Source: Siphonodentalium dalli
Lineage: Eukaryota; Mollusca; Scaphopoda; Gadilida; Siphonodentaliidae
Reading direction: 5' to 3'
DNA: 64,000 nt
NCBI GenBank assembly: GCA_032622095.1
Contig: CP136066.1
Location: 6,471,784 to 6,535,783 of the forward strand
Shown here: in pieces, positions 1-12,260 of the stretch
Numbering within the stretch: position 1 is the stretch's first letter
How the letters are laid out: each line of letters begins with the position of its first letter
Notes under the pieces: model-generated
The model's database searches: none
Seen by the model: only the letters and a program-made list of their open reading frames with translations
What the model was told of the DNA's origin: nothing
Position numbers and translations under genes: made by a program

Positions 1-725
1 AAGTAATCGACGACGATTCTCTTTTTACCATTTTTTCTTACATTCTTTAACAATTTAAAAAACAATTCTTACATTTTTTAACAATTTTTATAATATTTTT
101 CTACATTCATTGACAATTTTATCATTTCTAATATGTGTTAAGCCAATGCATTCTCTTATATATGCGAGGCGACCTATGGCCGTTCTGTTGGGTAAAGGGT
201 TAATGGCATGTGAAGATACAAGCTTGGTATCCAATGTTGAAGTAATCGACGACGATTCTCTTTTTACCATTTTTTCTTACATTCTTTAACAATTTAAAAA
301 ACAATTCTTACATTTTTTAACAATTTTTATAATATTTTTCTACATTCATTGACAATTTTATCATTTCTAATATGTGTTAAGCCAATGCATTCTCTTATAT
401 ATGCGAGGCGACCTATGGCCGTTCTGTTGGGTAAAGGGTTAATGGCATGTGAAGATACAAGCTTGGTATCCAATGTTGAAGTAATCGACGACGATTCTCT
501 TTTTACCATTTTTTCTTACATTCTTTAACAATTTAAAAAACAATTCTTACATTTTTTAACAATTTTTATAATATTTTTCTACATTCATTGACAATTTTAT
601 CATTTCTAATATGTGTTAAGCCAATGCATTCTCTTATATATGCGAGGCGACCTATGGCCGTTCTGTTGGGTAAAGGGTTAATGGCATGTGAAGATACAAG
701 CTTGGTATCCAATGTTGAAGTAATC
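1..725. repeat. 239-bp tandem repeat, three copies
   Basis: Copies lie at 1-239, 240-478 and 479-717, nearly base-identical, and the similarity stops at 725. The array probably begins before the window. Each unit has an A/T-rich half with poly-purine/pyrimidine tracts and a more mixed half. The segment at 142-179 in the unit is also present, within a palindrome, at 24242-24280. The short ORFs that recur every 239 bases are by-products of the repeat. Confidence 0.95.
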
Positions 726-1145
726 TCTAAATGTATGAATCATCGAGCCATTACTTTCTCATTGCAGTTACCTTCCTCCCCCAAATCTCACCTCAGATAA
801 CTCGAAAATAAATTGGATCGAAGTTAAATCTGACCAGTCTATTTTAAAATCGTATCACTATTCTCTTGGTATAATTTTGACATCGTGCATGGATGACATT
901 AAACTGAAAAGAACAAAACATACAATAGTATAGTTGAGGCAACAATTGCGCTTCAAATAAGTGTCTGCCACGGAATAAAGTCCTTTGATTAAAGCCCTTT
1001 GTAATCAGCACCTCCACTGATTAAGCATATCGTTGACTAATCCGCCGTAATCCACCCTCGGCGAGAGGGACTTGCTGCATTTACCGGGAACTTGCTGCAT
1101 ATACCCAGACAAGGTTCGGGGAATCTGATTAACACGAATTACAAA
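726..1145. other. No gene seen
   Basis: Non-coding sequence between the tandem repeat and the decayed LINE. A short direct repeat (acttgctgcat at about 1070 and 1090) is the only local structure noticed. Confidence 0.5.
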
Positions 1146-3071
1146 GAACAGCTAAATTCAGAAGAATATACCGACAAATGTCGAGTAAATGCAAATTAAC
1201 AATGAAATTGACGAGAAAGCAGAAGTTGATCAAAATTCGTTTTTCAGATTATTTAATCGAAGGCGTTCTGAACGTAAAAGTAGAATTTATGGTACGGAAT
1301 TACTAAACTAAATAATTGAAAAATGAATAACAGCAATGTTCAAGTTTAGCTCCGTCCCTATAAATGCAAAGAAGGGCGTTATCATGACTCTTTACAAAGG
1401 TGGTTCTAGATCTAGAAGTGACTTTAATAGTTACAGAGCCATAACACTCATGCCAGTATTATACAAATTAACAGAGCGCATACTTCAGAGACGAATTGAG
1501 CAATACTCACTAACATTATTAACGGTTGATCCATTACAACATGGTTTTCAAAAGAATTTGAGCTCCAACATGGTGTCATACATAACACGAAAATGCATTG
1601 ATTATACTAGAGAAAAGGAGCACAAATTATATGCTTGTTTCATCGACTCCATGAAGGCCTTCGACATGGTGTGGATCAACGCGTTGCTATATAAAATTCA
1701 CAATCGTGGCATTCAAGGCCACACATTTTACTTCATACACGATCTTATATCTGGAATAAAATCTTTAGTTAAATATAATGGTTTGACATCCCGCTGGTTC
1801 ACAGTATGGCAGGGGGGCAAGACAGGGAGTAATTGCATCACCTGTATTTTATATGATATATGTAAATTATCTTAGAATTAAGAAATTCACAAAGTGGTCT
1901 ATACACGCATGCTGTAAACTGTACAAGTCCCACTAAAGCGGATGACATGTTACTCCTTAACATTGAATGGATTACAACAACTCTTGTTAAATATGTTATT
2001 CATATAGCAAACAATAGAGGTACTTATATAATCTTTCCAAATGGTGCATGGTTCTATGTAATGAACCAAACATACCGGTAACAGGTGCGTGGCCAATATA
2101 ACGTTATGTGTGGGATCTACAACTATACCGGAAAAAAAATTGAAGTCACTCATCTGGAAATTCCACTGAACAAATACTATTTAAATGGCACTTGTTTAAA
2201 ACATGTGTGTGATAAAATAAGAGGTACATATTTAATATTATCAAATGCAAGATTATATGCAGGTAAAATTACCCCGATGAGCTGTAAAACTATATATGAG
2301 TCGATAGTTTTGCCCTTAATGGTACAGTAATATTATGGAACCTTAATATGAAAAATACAGGAATGCTCGAGAAATGTCACCGATTCTGCTTTAAACAAAT
2401 CCAGGGTTTACCTGCACGTGCTAGAACTGACGTAGTACTGGGTCTCCTTGGAATATATCCACTATTATATTACATAGATAAACGAAAACTTTCATTCTTA
2501 AGATCAATGTGCAATCTTGACAGGATAAAGACTGCAAAAGAAGTGTTTATCCTGAGAATCCACCAACATGGAGTTGAGGGTCAACGCTCTATGGATTTTT
2601 TACAACGGATATAACTTCCACTCTGGTTGAGTATGGCATGAATGAATATCTCAATGTGTAAATGGATTAATCGTGTTTTCCAGACAAACTAGAGTTGAAG
2701 TCTATCATTAGAAATAATATGTCTGAGGTTGAGAACTCCGGATTAACTCCGAAAGAACACTGAGTAGATTCCAAAAGATCCAACCGGAATTGTACACCTC
2801 ACGATTTTCGAAAGCATGTAGAAGATATCCAACTGATAAACATTATTACTTCATCAGAGTTGTCAAAATAATTAATTTTTCATGTATTCAATATGAGCAG
2901 AGGGTATGTGGAAATTGCTCTCGTGTGTATATTGACCATGTGAAAAATGTTTTAATTGAATGCCCTGATGTAAGCGATATAAGAAACGAAATTGAGTTTC
3001 TACTCCTCACCAACTTTGATATAAATCTCTACATGTATTATGATTCGACGACAAACTTATATTTTTCTTGA
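1146..3071 (+). pseudogene. Decayed non-LTR retrotransposon (LINE A), reverse transcriptase to C-terminus
   Basis: A reverse-transcriptase-like coding region is scattered over several frames. Linker-like peptide is readable at 1146-1311. The core RT lies at 1336-1875, with a fingers block (SYRAITLMPVLYKL), motif A (FIDSMKAFDMVW, catalytic Asp kept) and a weak motif B (QGGKTGS). Motif C survives at 1938-1958 as ADDMLLL in another frame, with Lys in place of the usual Tyr/Phe. Thumb-like sequence follows at 2085-2330 and 2348-2614 (LEKCHRFCFKQIQGLPARAR), and a C-terminal Cys/His stretch at 2790-3071 (CGNC...H...C). At least four frame changes and several stops mean it is inactive. I cannot assign the clade firmly, and no endonuclease or poly(A) tail is visible, so both ends are probably lost. 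Confidence 0.8.
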
Positions 3072-3350
3072 CTGGTGGTCTGAATGAATTGAACTCATTT
3101 ATTGATGATTTGAATATATTTATATATTGTATAGTGAAAATACGTGTAAAATATGGGAAGCATACCACCATGTGAAAAAGTAATATGCTAATTACTAGTA
3201 TTACTACTATCATGCAAGACATATCTTGGTCGTGATTTTCAGAAGTCTTGAATGTGTCATATGTGAGTTGCATGTATATGGGCTATGCGTGCTTATACTA
3301 GATTCCAAATTAACATGAAGCAGTCCTGATTATCAATTCATGCCTGGCAT
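3072..3350. other. No gene seen
   Basis: AT-rich sequence after the LINE A remnant. Nothing recognised. Confidence 0.4.
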
Positions 3351-3446
3351 TAAAGTGATGTGAAACACTCCGGTAGGGTGATCAAATAGAAACGGAGAAA
3401 ATATTGTTTGAAGTAGGTATTTTTACAAATATTATATCCAAATTAC
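3351..3446 (-). mobile_element. Helitron-like repeat R1, segment 1 of 3
   Basis: This contains one copy of the 55-bp unit that is tandemly repeated at 21571-22065 (gtgatgtgaaacactccggt in this orientation), followed by sequence ending atatccaaatt. It matches the reverse complement of 21531-21625. The continuation of that copy is found after 5772, so R1 is interrupted here by the TIR element 3447-5772. Strand is given from the related copy at 14299, whose Helitron 3' terminus reads on the minus strand. Confidence 0.85.
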
Positions 3447-3451
3447 TAGCG

Positions 3452-3534
3452 AGTTTGCGATTTCAAACCGGTACGGGTACCGGTACGCGTACGGGTAGCT
3501 ACCCGTACCGGTACACGTTTTGAAATCGCAAACT
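3452..3534. repeat. Palindrome at the left end of the TIR element
   Basis: The arm agtttgcgatttcaaa (3452-3467) is the exact complement of 3519-3534. The interior is built of GGTACGGGTACC-like blocks centred on gggtagctaccc (3493-3504). The left arm is about 11 bases longer than the right because of an extra GGTACGGGTAC block. It could be a subterminal transposase-binding array or a nested foldback. Confidence 0.85.
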
Positions 3535-4896
3535 GTTTTACCGGTATAATTCATCACATCGACTGGTAATGTATGGTGAGCCAACTGCAACAAAAAAGAT
3601 ATTATGATATAGATTGTTATTCGCGTTATTGGCCGATGTTATACTTAGCGTTATGGGTTGTTGGAAATATGTATTTAGATTAGATGAGCCCCATGATAAT
3701 CAGTTGCTTTCATCAAGGACGAGCTAGGTGGCAGTTGGAAGAGGACGTTGCTTTTCTTTCACTCATATTGGTAACATTTTCAACAATTGGATTCTACATT
3801 TCATAGACCGATCGAGTGTTGACAATAAATCGGTTGGAATTTTTAAACTTAGAAAATAGATTATGATAGCTCAAATATACAATTACGTTATATATAGTTA
3901 AAATGTCCAACCAATATTCGGTGTAAAATGTATTGTTTTAGACCAAGGGTCTAATATTGTCCTACGTGTACTTTCAGTTCGATATAATACCGCATTTGTC
4001 CCTTATTTTAGTTGGGGAATATTTAGTCATATTAAAGATGCATAATCCGAATTAACGCTCCCAAGTTACTATATTTGGCTTCGGGGGTAGAACAAAATAT
4101 TTGATTCGAATCGAGGAACCCACCATCAAAGCGCAGAGTGATCAGATATCGATTTTTGAAGTTTGTTATTTCTTGAATTGTGTAATTATTTGTGGCCCAG
4201 AAAAGAGTCATCAAACCGACGGTCTCGGACAAAATTGCGGACGAAGATGCTTAACTCTAAAATCAAGTGGTAATGCGGCCAAAATTTTATACTATTGTTG
4301 ACAGCAGTTATAGCATTATTTTGTTGTAATTAATTGATTCTGATAACAAAAGCGTATTTTGAAGAAATGTTCTTGTTGTAACTTTATGATATGGGGACCG
4401 TCTGATCGGTTTGAGTAGCTTTAAGTAAACCCTTGTTTGGAATCTTTCCACAGATCGAAGGGTCGGCCCGTCGGGGCAAGGGAATATTTATCCCAAGAAT
4501 TGGGATTGTTGTCGGGATCTAAACCCGGAGGTAGGTTGAAATGTTTAACTTGGTAACAAAAAAGGTGTCAAAATGTAGTCTGTTTATTATACGGATTGAA
4601 TAAAGAGCGTTTGCTTCACTTCTGTGCGAAATACAGAAAACAGCTGAAACTCGCCCTGCTTATATGCTTCGATGTTGTAGAGTATGTGTAGGTATTTCGT
4701 GTATTTGGCGACCTATATTATCCCCACAACAGTATACACAAGTATTGTGGTTCAAATGTGCCATGTCCGTTCAGATAGTAAATATATATTAAAATGAGAA
4801 ATCAGTCCCCACCTACATACGATAAGGTAACTAAACGGTAATTGTATTCAAATGTGCAATGCATAGATAAATCCACGATATATTTATGTCCTTGTA

Positions 4897-5368
4897 CAAT
4901 GGGTTGAGACAGGGACGTGACGACAGGGGTGTCTTAGCCCCCCCCCCCCTCCCCAACTTTGGTCAAATGTTCAACATTTGGAAATTTGATATACCTGACA
5001 CAATATTTGTTGGAAATTTCACACAAACAATAGGTTGAAATTGTTTTCGTAGTTTGATTTTCGAACAATTTATTAGTGGATAATTTGTAGTTTTTAGACC
5101 AACATTTGCATATTTCCCTATTTTTGGTAACAAAATTTGGACTGAAATGGCTGCCAGAAACAGTTGGAAATTGTTCAAGCTTGGGGGGGGGGGGGGTGTC
5201 AGTCTCAAAATGTCCAACAATTGGAAAGCTTGATGCCAGCCAAGGGGAGGGGTGGATTTACGCGCAAACTTGTGAATTTGATATGGTTCGAGATGTGTAG
5301 TTATAAATTCGAAGGTGGACACCCTTCCTAACGCGCAGACCATCTATAGCCATGTCCCTGCAATGGGC
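4897..5368. mobile_element. Possible short nested element with CAGGGAC ends
   Basis: Short inverted ends CAGGGACRTGRC (from 4910) and their complement (to 5360) lie between CAATGGGT (4897-4904) and CAATGGGC (5361-5368), a possible 8-bp duplication as for hAT elements. The left side has five unexplained extra bases. The interior carries a C-run (about 4939-4950) and a G-run (about 5183-5196) and resembles 48340-48590. Confidence 0.4.
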
Positions 5369-5772
5369 GTCTATAGCACCATCTACTCACTCTATTAATC
5401 ACAACCTGTCATTAATGCAGTGAACAAAGTTGTTAGTGAAAACAAATCGGCCTTCCGTATTTATCTAAATGCTAGAAGACGCCTCGAGAATTTGAACACA
5501 AATCCTGGGTTAAAATGACAACTTTATCAATAATATTTGCCCATGAAATCTTTCAATAAATAGGTTAACGCATAGCTGACTGGAATTTCATGGAATTCAT
5601 GGACCCTTGAGTGAGAAAATCGTAATGAAAGGCTACCGGTCAATGGGACAAATCTACCCGTTTCAATTCGCTATCGCTTTATGTGCTGCATTGAAAGTAC
5701 CCAAGTGACCGTGACGATGTTCACAGATTTACCCGTACCCGTTCCCGTCGAACGGGTATCGCAAACTCGCTA

Positions 5773-5834
5773 TTAACACACATCGTCATTCTTATATATT
5801 AATTAAATGCAGCTACTGTCGATGGCAAAATGGA
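5773..5834 (-). mobile_element. Helitron-like repeat R1, segment 2 of 3
   Basis: It resumes R1 directly after the TIR element and aligns with the reverse complement of about 21470-21525 (shared: cgtcatt, ttatatattaattaaatgcag, cgatggc). It ends at gcaaaatgga, the left copy of the LINE target duplication. Confidence 0.85.
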
Positions 5835-5850
5835 TTTTTTTTTTTTTTTT
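5835..5850 (-). other. Poly(A) tail of the LINE (poly(T) on plus strand)
   Basis: Sixteen T residues directly follow the left target-site copy. They mark the 3' end of the minus-strand LINE half. Confidence 0.85.
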
Positions 5851-6227
5851 GTATATTTTTTATTCATATGATTTTTGTACATTATATACAGTGATGTCAT
5901 ACAAATATAATATATATGTAAGTATTACAAAAACAATCATGTTAATAATTAAAATGACATCACATGTGGGGCGGGTGGGGTCCTTGCACACTAACCATGC
6001 ACTCCCCTTGCACACCATACAGTACATGCATATCAATAAGTGTTTATATATGATAGACAAAACAAAAAGCAAACAATATTACCTTCAAAAACACGATATA
6101 TGTTGGTATTTATTTGTGTTTTCGTGTACACCTATATCAATAAAACAAACAGAAGTTGGATTGGTACCTGGTGTCAGTCTTTGTATTGATTTTATCTGGT
6201 TATTTGTCAAAATAGCTTTTTTATTGC
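5851..6227 (-). other. 3' untranslated region of the LINE
   Basis: AT-rich sequence between the stop of the RT ORF and the poly(A) tail. The plus-strand ORF across 5807-6310 has no recognisable protein and overlaps this UTR, so it is not called. Confidence 0.6.
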
Positions 6228-9200
6228 TTATGAGCTATTGTTTAACGCTTTTGTCAAAGCACCCCATTCCTCCTGAAAATTCAACAGTCTATCACCTCTC
6301 AAAGCAATGATCTTTTCCATATGAGTTCGGTTAATTAATTCATTCAAAAAAGCTTTTAAAGTTAATTCAATGGGATCGAATTTCGTTTTATAGATATAGT
6401 ATTTTAAAATAATTAAAATAATGTTTCTTATATTGGCACCCTTTTCCGGCGAGACCCCAAATAATATGTTACATTTTGTAAGTTGGATATCTAGTATGTT
6501 GGTGTTTATCCAGCATTGTACTGTTCTTAAGAAACATGATACTATAGGACAGTCAAAAAATATGTGGGAAATTGATTCTATCATATGACATCGGTTACAG
6601 TTACTATCGCTAGTAATTTTCATCTTTTGTAATAATTGTTTGGTCGCCAGAATTCTAGTATTTATGCGGAACTGGAACCAACGCAACCTGGTGTCAGAGA
6701 GTGATTTAAACGGCAGTGCGAATGTATATGTCCATGGTACTTGATAATTGTTATGTCCAAGTTCTAATGCCCATTTCTGTATTGAGGAAGGTTTTGCCAT
6801 TTTATCCGATATGAGAATGTCATAAAAATCTTTGCAACCCCATATACTTTTTAGAAGTAATGATAACTGCCCGGGAATGAGGGGATTTTGTTGTTTTGAT
6901 AGTCTTTGGTCAAGCAAACGCGACAGCTTGATCAACTGTTTATTGATGCTATGGATTGTAATAAAGTTTGTCGATATATCATACATTTCTTTCATCCTAG
7001 CTACAGTTGGGAGTTCATTGTTGTCGGAAATAAGGTCATTCACAAATATCACGCCTTTTCGCTTCCATTCCTGTATATCAATCGAGTATTGGTTTATGTT
7101 AATATTATCGTTGTTCCATAAAGTATTTGACATTAGATGTGAATGTTTACTGGATAGCTTCTTGAGTAAGTTTTTCCAAGCCGTTATGACGTCACACCAA
7201 AATGGGTTTATGATTGTATCCTTGATCGATTCCAGGTATTTTGCACCGTATGTGAGAAATAGTGGATCAGATAATATTTCAGGGGCGATACTTATCCATT
7301 TTGCGTGCGTCTGAGCCAGGTTATTTTTAGAGCTTCGATAAATTCTTTAATTTTTGTCATTTTTAGGCCGCCTTGTTGATAACTTTTGCACATTTGTGAA
7401 CGTTTAATTCGGTCTCGTTTCCCGTTCCAGATAAACCTGAATAACATGGTATCAATTTCGTCAATAAAAGTTTGGGTGGGATTTGGAAGAGATTGGAATA
7501 GATGGACTAATTTTGGAATTATGGTAGATTTGATTATTACAATACGACCCAGTGGAGTTAAGGCTCTATGCTTCCATTTTTCAATTCCGGCTTTCATTTC
7601 GATAAGTTTGTTTCCAAAATTGAGGGTATGCAATTGCGATAAATCTGTACTGTATGTTATTCCCAGCAATTTGAATTGTTTTCTTACAGAAATGTCGCAA
7701 TTTTCGATGGGTGCACCGGTGGTGTCCTTTTTTGCGCCTAACCAAACTATCTGACATTTTTCCAGGTTGGCTTTCAATCCTGACATGTTTGCGAATGTGT
7801 CGAGAACATTCAAGCTTTCTTTAAGGGATTCTTCGTTTCCGTCCAGGATGAGTGTAGTGTCGTCGGCATACTGATTAATTTTATATTCTGTACTGCCGAG
7901 GGTGATGCCTTTTATCTTTTTATTTTCCCTCACCATAATTGCAAGTATTTCTGCACATAGGAGAAAAATGTACGGAGATACCGGGTCTCCTTGTCTACAG
8001 CCTCTCGATGGCTGGAAAAAGGGAGATATTGCGCCGTTAACGAGGACTGCCGATCTAATGTCTGTATAAAACGTTTTTATCCACCTTCTAATCGATTCTC
8101 CGAAGTTAAATTTCAATAAGCACTCATCGATAAATGACCATGAAACAGTGTCGAACGCCTTCTCAAAGTCTATCAATAGTAACATGCCTGGTATGTTGTG
8201 TATGTCAGTCTCGTGTAGTATGTCGTATATTAAACGCGTGTTGTCTCCTATGAATCTCCCCGAAAGAAAACCGGTTTGATCTTCGTTAATTATGGTAGGT
8301 AGAACTGATTTTATCCGGTTAGCGATACATGAAGATGCCAGTTTATACGATATATTTAGCAGAGATATTGGACGCCAGTTTTTAAGATACATCCTTGGTT
8401 TGTCACCTTTTGGGATTAAAGTTATAATACCCTGTTTTTGTGTGGTAGATAGTTCTCCCTTTGTGAAGGCATGATTAAGTGCGTTAAGAACAAAGATATT
8501 TAGATCGTTCCAGAAAATTTTGTAGAACTCAACTGTGTACCCGTCAAGACCAGGTGATTTTCCGTTCTTCATTTTTCGCAATGCTTCAGTCAGTTCGGGT
8601 AAAGTGATTTCGCCTTCAATGGAGTGTGATTGGGTCGGAGTAAGTGAAGGGGCACTGATATCAGATAATTTCGAAGTGGGGTTAATGTTCGTTGTTTGTG
8701 TGTAAAGCCTTTCGTAGAATGCTTTGGTTTCTTCTATAATATCGACTGATTCTGTGATTTTTCTATTGTTACTCTCTCTAATTTCATTTATAGATTTGGA
8801 TAAGTATTGACGTTTTTCGAGATTTAGAAAATACTTTGTAGGTTTTTCGCCTTCATCAATATACTTAGCTTTCGTTCGTGTCATGATACCTTCTATTTTA
8901 TCCTTTCTTCTGGCCTGTAGTTTAATTTCAATGTTTTTCAAATCGTCTAGCATTATGTTTGTGGATTGAGCACTCGAGGTCGCGAGCTCTTGTTCTATTT
9001 TACCCTTTCGTTGTATTAATTTATCTTCGTCATTAGCTTTCTGTCTTTTCAAGCGAGAAGAATATTGAATTGTTTTCCCTCTGATGTCAAGTAAAAGTGC
9101 GTCCAGGAATAATGAATCTGATATGGAAAAATTATTCGGTGCCAGACCGCTACTGGAGTTTGTTTTTTTATATCTTTGAATATTATCATTTATGGTGTCT

Positions 9201-9234
9201 CTGACGATATTTTTATATTCTTCTCTAAAAAGCA
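6228..9234 (-). pseudogene. LINE ORF2, reverse transcriptase and C-terminal half (L1/Tx1 type), one frameshift
   Basis: This encodes RNA-dependent DNA polymerase used for target-primed reverse transcription. Reading from 9234, a lysine-rich linker comes first, then NGKSPGLDGYTVEFYK and WRPISLLNISYKL. Next come motif A with FEKAFD (about 8152-8178), QTGFLSGR, motif B CRQGDPVSPYIFLL, motif C YADD (about 7858-7870) and LLGITYS. The thumb/C-terminal block includes FIWNGKRDR and QQGGLKM. The first frame stops at 7292. The reading continues in another frame from about 7303 through 6228, with LSDTRLRWFQFRINTRIL and the C-terminal CCHC-like knuckle CNRCHMIESISHIFFDC. So a single frameshift lies at about 7293-7330. 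The catalytic aspartates are intact. Its N-terminal endonuclease is on the other strand at 12900, so the protein cannot be made as a unit. Confidence 0.9.
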
Positions 9235-9729
9235 CCGCCGATTACCACAATGCTCACTTCAAATTGTAAGCGCATACAACACATAGTTCATAATGAGCTG
9301 CTGACCATTACGTACTAAATTACTAACGCCATAATAACGGTGAAAAAACATTTTTCTTTTCAAATATCAGAGGAATGATAATCAACTTCCAAGATAACTT
9401 CTATGGCTATATTAATATTTCAGCAGATTCACATTTCAAATGAAAACACTCTGATGTTATTGCTTAATGTTCCAAGCTCCTTTTACAAATCTATATATGC
9501 AATTCATTAGTAAGATATATTTTTTAATTGCCTTCTGGAATATACCTCCATAATTGCTTTTTCGCCCAAAGAACCGCCCACGAATATATCAGATTAGATC
9601 CAGTAAATATGTATACACTTTAAAGATAACTGCAGTGTAATGCCTATACAAGTTGAGCCATACGCATGTGAGGTGACACAGACAAAGTGTACATATATTT
9701 GATATATCTATTATATATTTTGAAAGATC
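9235..9729. other. Sequence at the inner inversion junction, no gene
   Basis: This begins exactly where the minus-strand LINE half ends. No ORF is recognised. The end (from about 9640) has acgcatgtgaggtgacac, resembling the satellite monomers at 10690-12260. It could be 5' LINE sequence or later insertion. Confidence 0.4.
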
Positions 9730-10467
9730 TGTGTGTGTGTGTGTGTGTGTATCTATCTATCTGTCTGTCTGTCAGTAATCGATGGACTCAAATACGGCTG
9801 AGCCAATTTCGATGAAACTTGGTATGTGGGGGTATTTTCGGGTCAGGACTAACATAGGCCTATTAATTTGTCCGTGCGAGGTCAACTTTTCACGTGCCGA
9901 GGTCAAATCTGTTTTTACGCCGTTTTGCGCTAATATATTTCAGTTCGGTGCTTACAAATCGATTCGAAACAGCGCGAATAATAACATGCCAGTCATAATA
10001 ATGACACTATGAGAATCTTTCGTGTTTCCTCTTTCCAACGATATATAATATGTATGTATCCGTTTTAGTTATCTGCCTCAATTATTAAGAAGAAGTGGTA
10101 CGATCTTCTATCAGGGTAAAAACAATGCGTAACTTCTATGACGTCGTTAGAGGTCATAAAGTTAGATCACGTTAACTCTTAACCTGCCGATGCATTTGAC
10201 TGTTTCAGACGTCTTGGCGATATCTCGGGCACCGATGGTAATTTTTCTTTACGTTGAAACTTGATAATTAATGAGCGTGTGTATATGAGGCGCGTTTATA
10301 TACTTCAGTGGAAATCAAATCGGGATGGATTTCGACGGGTACTTTTGTCGGGTACTTTTGTTCGGGCACTGTGTTTTGGACGGGTCAAATCGTGACCCCA
10401 CTTGACCTTGGCCTTCAAAATAGACAATTCAAGGTCAAAGCCCGGACGAAGTCGGGTCACCTTCTAG
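9730..10467 (+). mobile_element. Non-autonomous Helitron with CTAG 3' end
   Basis: The 3' end is CTAG (10464-10467) followed by T, preceded by a hairpin cccggacgaagtcggg (10441-10456). A hairpin about 10 bases before CTRR and insertion next to T are Helitron hallmarks. The last ~130 bases are similar to 52080-52214, the same family in the 9.4-kb unit. The 5' end is uncertain. It probably lies in the (TG)n/(TATC)n/(TGTC)n tract at about 9730-9777, giving a TC start. No Rep/helicase coding is seen. Confidence 0.7.
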
Positions 10468-10476
10468 TATAATATA

Positions 10477-10553
10477 TATGTGTATGTATGTGATTGTGTT
10501 GTATATATATGTATATGTATGGATATGTGTATGTATGTGTGTATGTGTGTATG

Positions 10554-10625
<72 letters not shown>

Positions 10626-10675
10626 AGATATGTATATATCTATATATGCGAGATATATATATATATAGCATACAC
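10477..10675. repeat. (TA)n / TG-rich microsatellite
   Basis: An almost pure AT dinucleotide run lies at about 10559-10622, flanked by TATG-rich sequence and gcgagatat repeats. Several overlapping ORFs of Tyr/Ile/Cys or Thr/His repeats are artefacts of this tract. Confidence 0.95.
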
Positions 10676-10689
10676 CTATGGATTGATAT

Positions 10690-12260
10690 TATTAACATAT
10701 CCACATGCATGCGATTGGAGGTATACCTATGGTATGGTTTACAATTTCATTTACGCTATATCGTAAATCTATTTTTTGTAACAGTGATGTACATGTATAT
10801 TAAACTGAATTGCAACATGGTACATGTATTGCTAAAATGTTTGTTGTTTGAAGATATACATGTCCACTTGTATGTGAGATGGATATACCGATAGTATGAA
10901 TTCAAATTTCGATTTATAACATAATGTAGCTAGTAACCGATGTTTTGATTAAAGCTCACACAAGAACCAAAACACTTGACCATAGATATATGCACATGCA
11001 TGAGAGATGAACAGTTACCGATGATATGGATTACAAATTATAGTGCAACGCTATATATCTTGCATGCATTACTCAATGTTTGATTGTTGATTGACCATAT
11101 ACATGTCCACATGTATGTGAGGTGACGCATACCGATGCCAATAATGTGAGGTATCAGCGCTGTACGTGTATATATAGCATACACATACACCAAATAATTG
11201 CTGTACATGTATCTATAGCATGCACATACACCAAATAATTGCTGTACATGTATCTATAGCATGCACGTACATCGACTAATATACTTCAAATATGTATCAG
11301 CGCTGTACATGTATATATAGCATACACATACACCAAATAATTGCTGTACATGTATCTATAGCATGCACGTACATCGACTAATATACTTCAAATATCCACG
11401 TGCATGCGATGGGAGGCACACATGTTATGTTTTTTTTTAATTTTTATTTTCATTGCAACGTTATATCGTAAACCTAGTTAAACCATACTATGATTGATGT
11501 CCACATGCATGTGAGGAGAATCGTAATGTTGCGATAATTTTTAAGTTATATTGAATTGATATCGTAGACACATTAACCAATACTTGTTCTATGTTTTAAC
11601 ATGATACATGGTGGTCGATCATACACATGCCCATATGCATGTGAGATTACACGTATTGATCATATGGAATTAATTACTATTGTAACGCTAGGAGGAATAT
11701 CACAAATGCATTTCCCAATGCTTTATCATATACATGTTTACATGTCTATGATAATGGGCTTAATGATATTATGATTTCAAATATATATTTATAACGATAT
11801 ATATCGTAGGGCTTGTGACCGACATTTGATTAAAAACGCACATGAGACCTAAATTAATCGACCATACACATGTCCATATGCATGAGAGTTGAAACATACA
11901 TATAGAATGGTTTTAAACTATGCTGCAACTCTATATATAGTGCATATATTGTTCAAATGTTTATTGTTTGCCTATATACATGTCCACATGTATGTGAGAT
12001 GGGGTACATCGTTAGTATGAACTCAAATTTCGATTTATAACATAATGCACCATGTAGCTAGTAAACGTTTAACAAACACACACGAGAACCAAAATACTTG
12101 TCCATATATATGTCCACATGCATGTGAGATGAAACCTACCGATGATATGGATTACAAATTATACTGCAACGCTATATATTACCCAATGCTTGATTATTCA
12201 TTGATCACATACATGTCCACACGAATGTGAGATGAGGCATTTCGATATTATTTCAAATTT
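10690..12260. repeat. Diverged dimeric satellite, about 12 monomers
   Basis: A landmark like acatgtccacatgtatgtgagatg recurs (in part) at about 10857, 10984, 11099, 11398, 11496, 11625, 11731, 11869, 11977, 12107 and 12208. Spacings alternate near 130 and near 105 bases. Alternate monomers share distinct follow-on sequences: one type continues aattcaaatttcgatttata, the other gatatggattacaaattata. The higher-order unit is therefore about 235 bp. It lies between the inversion junction and the endonuclease start of the twin-primed LINE. Confidence 0.8.
11151..11400. repeat. Local duplication inside the satellite
   Basis: The segment gtatcagcgctgtac... at 11151 recurs at 11296. Each copy contains smaller direct repeats ending accaaataattgctgtacat (copies at about 11190, 11230 and 11330). 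It interrupts the dimeric monomers. Confidence 0.8.

Larger units (their letters stand above)
3447..5772. mobile_element. 2.3-kb non-autonomous TIR element inserted in R1
   Basis: The ends are perfect 15-bp inverted repeats: tagcgagtttgcgat at 3447-3461 and its complement at 5758-5772. The outermost TA on each side may be the target duplication, leaving a GCGAG...CTCGC element. Subterminal GGTACGGGTAC-type motifs occur at both ends. The flanking halves of R1 join in the uninterrupted copy near 21525-21533, which serves as the empty site. No transposase-like ORF is seen inside, so it is probably mobilised in trans. A Tc1/mariner-like origin fits a TA target, but the superfamily is not proven. 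Confidence 0.8.

Noticed and set aside
5807-6310. 167-codon plus-strand ORF
   Set aside because: It crosses the target site, the poly(T) and the 3' UTR of the minus-strand LINE. It has no recognisable protein.
10435-10894. Long ORFs on both strands (Tyr/Ile and Thr/His rich)
   Set aside because: They are translations of the (TA)n/(TG)n microsatellite.
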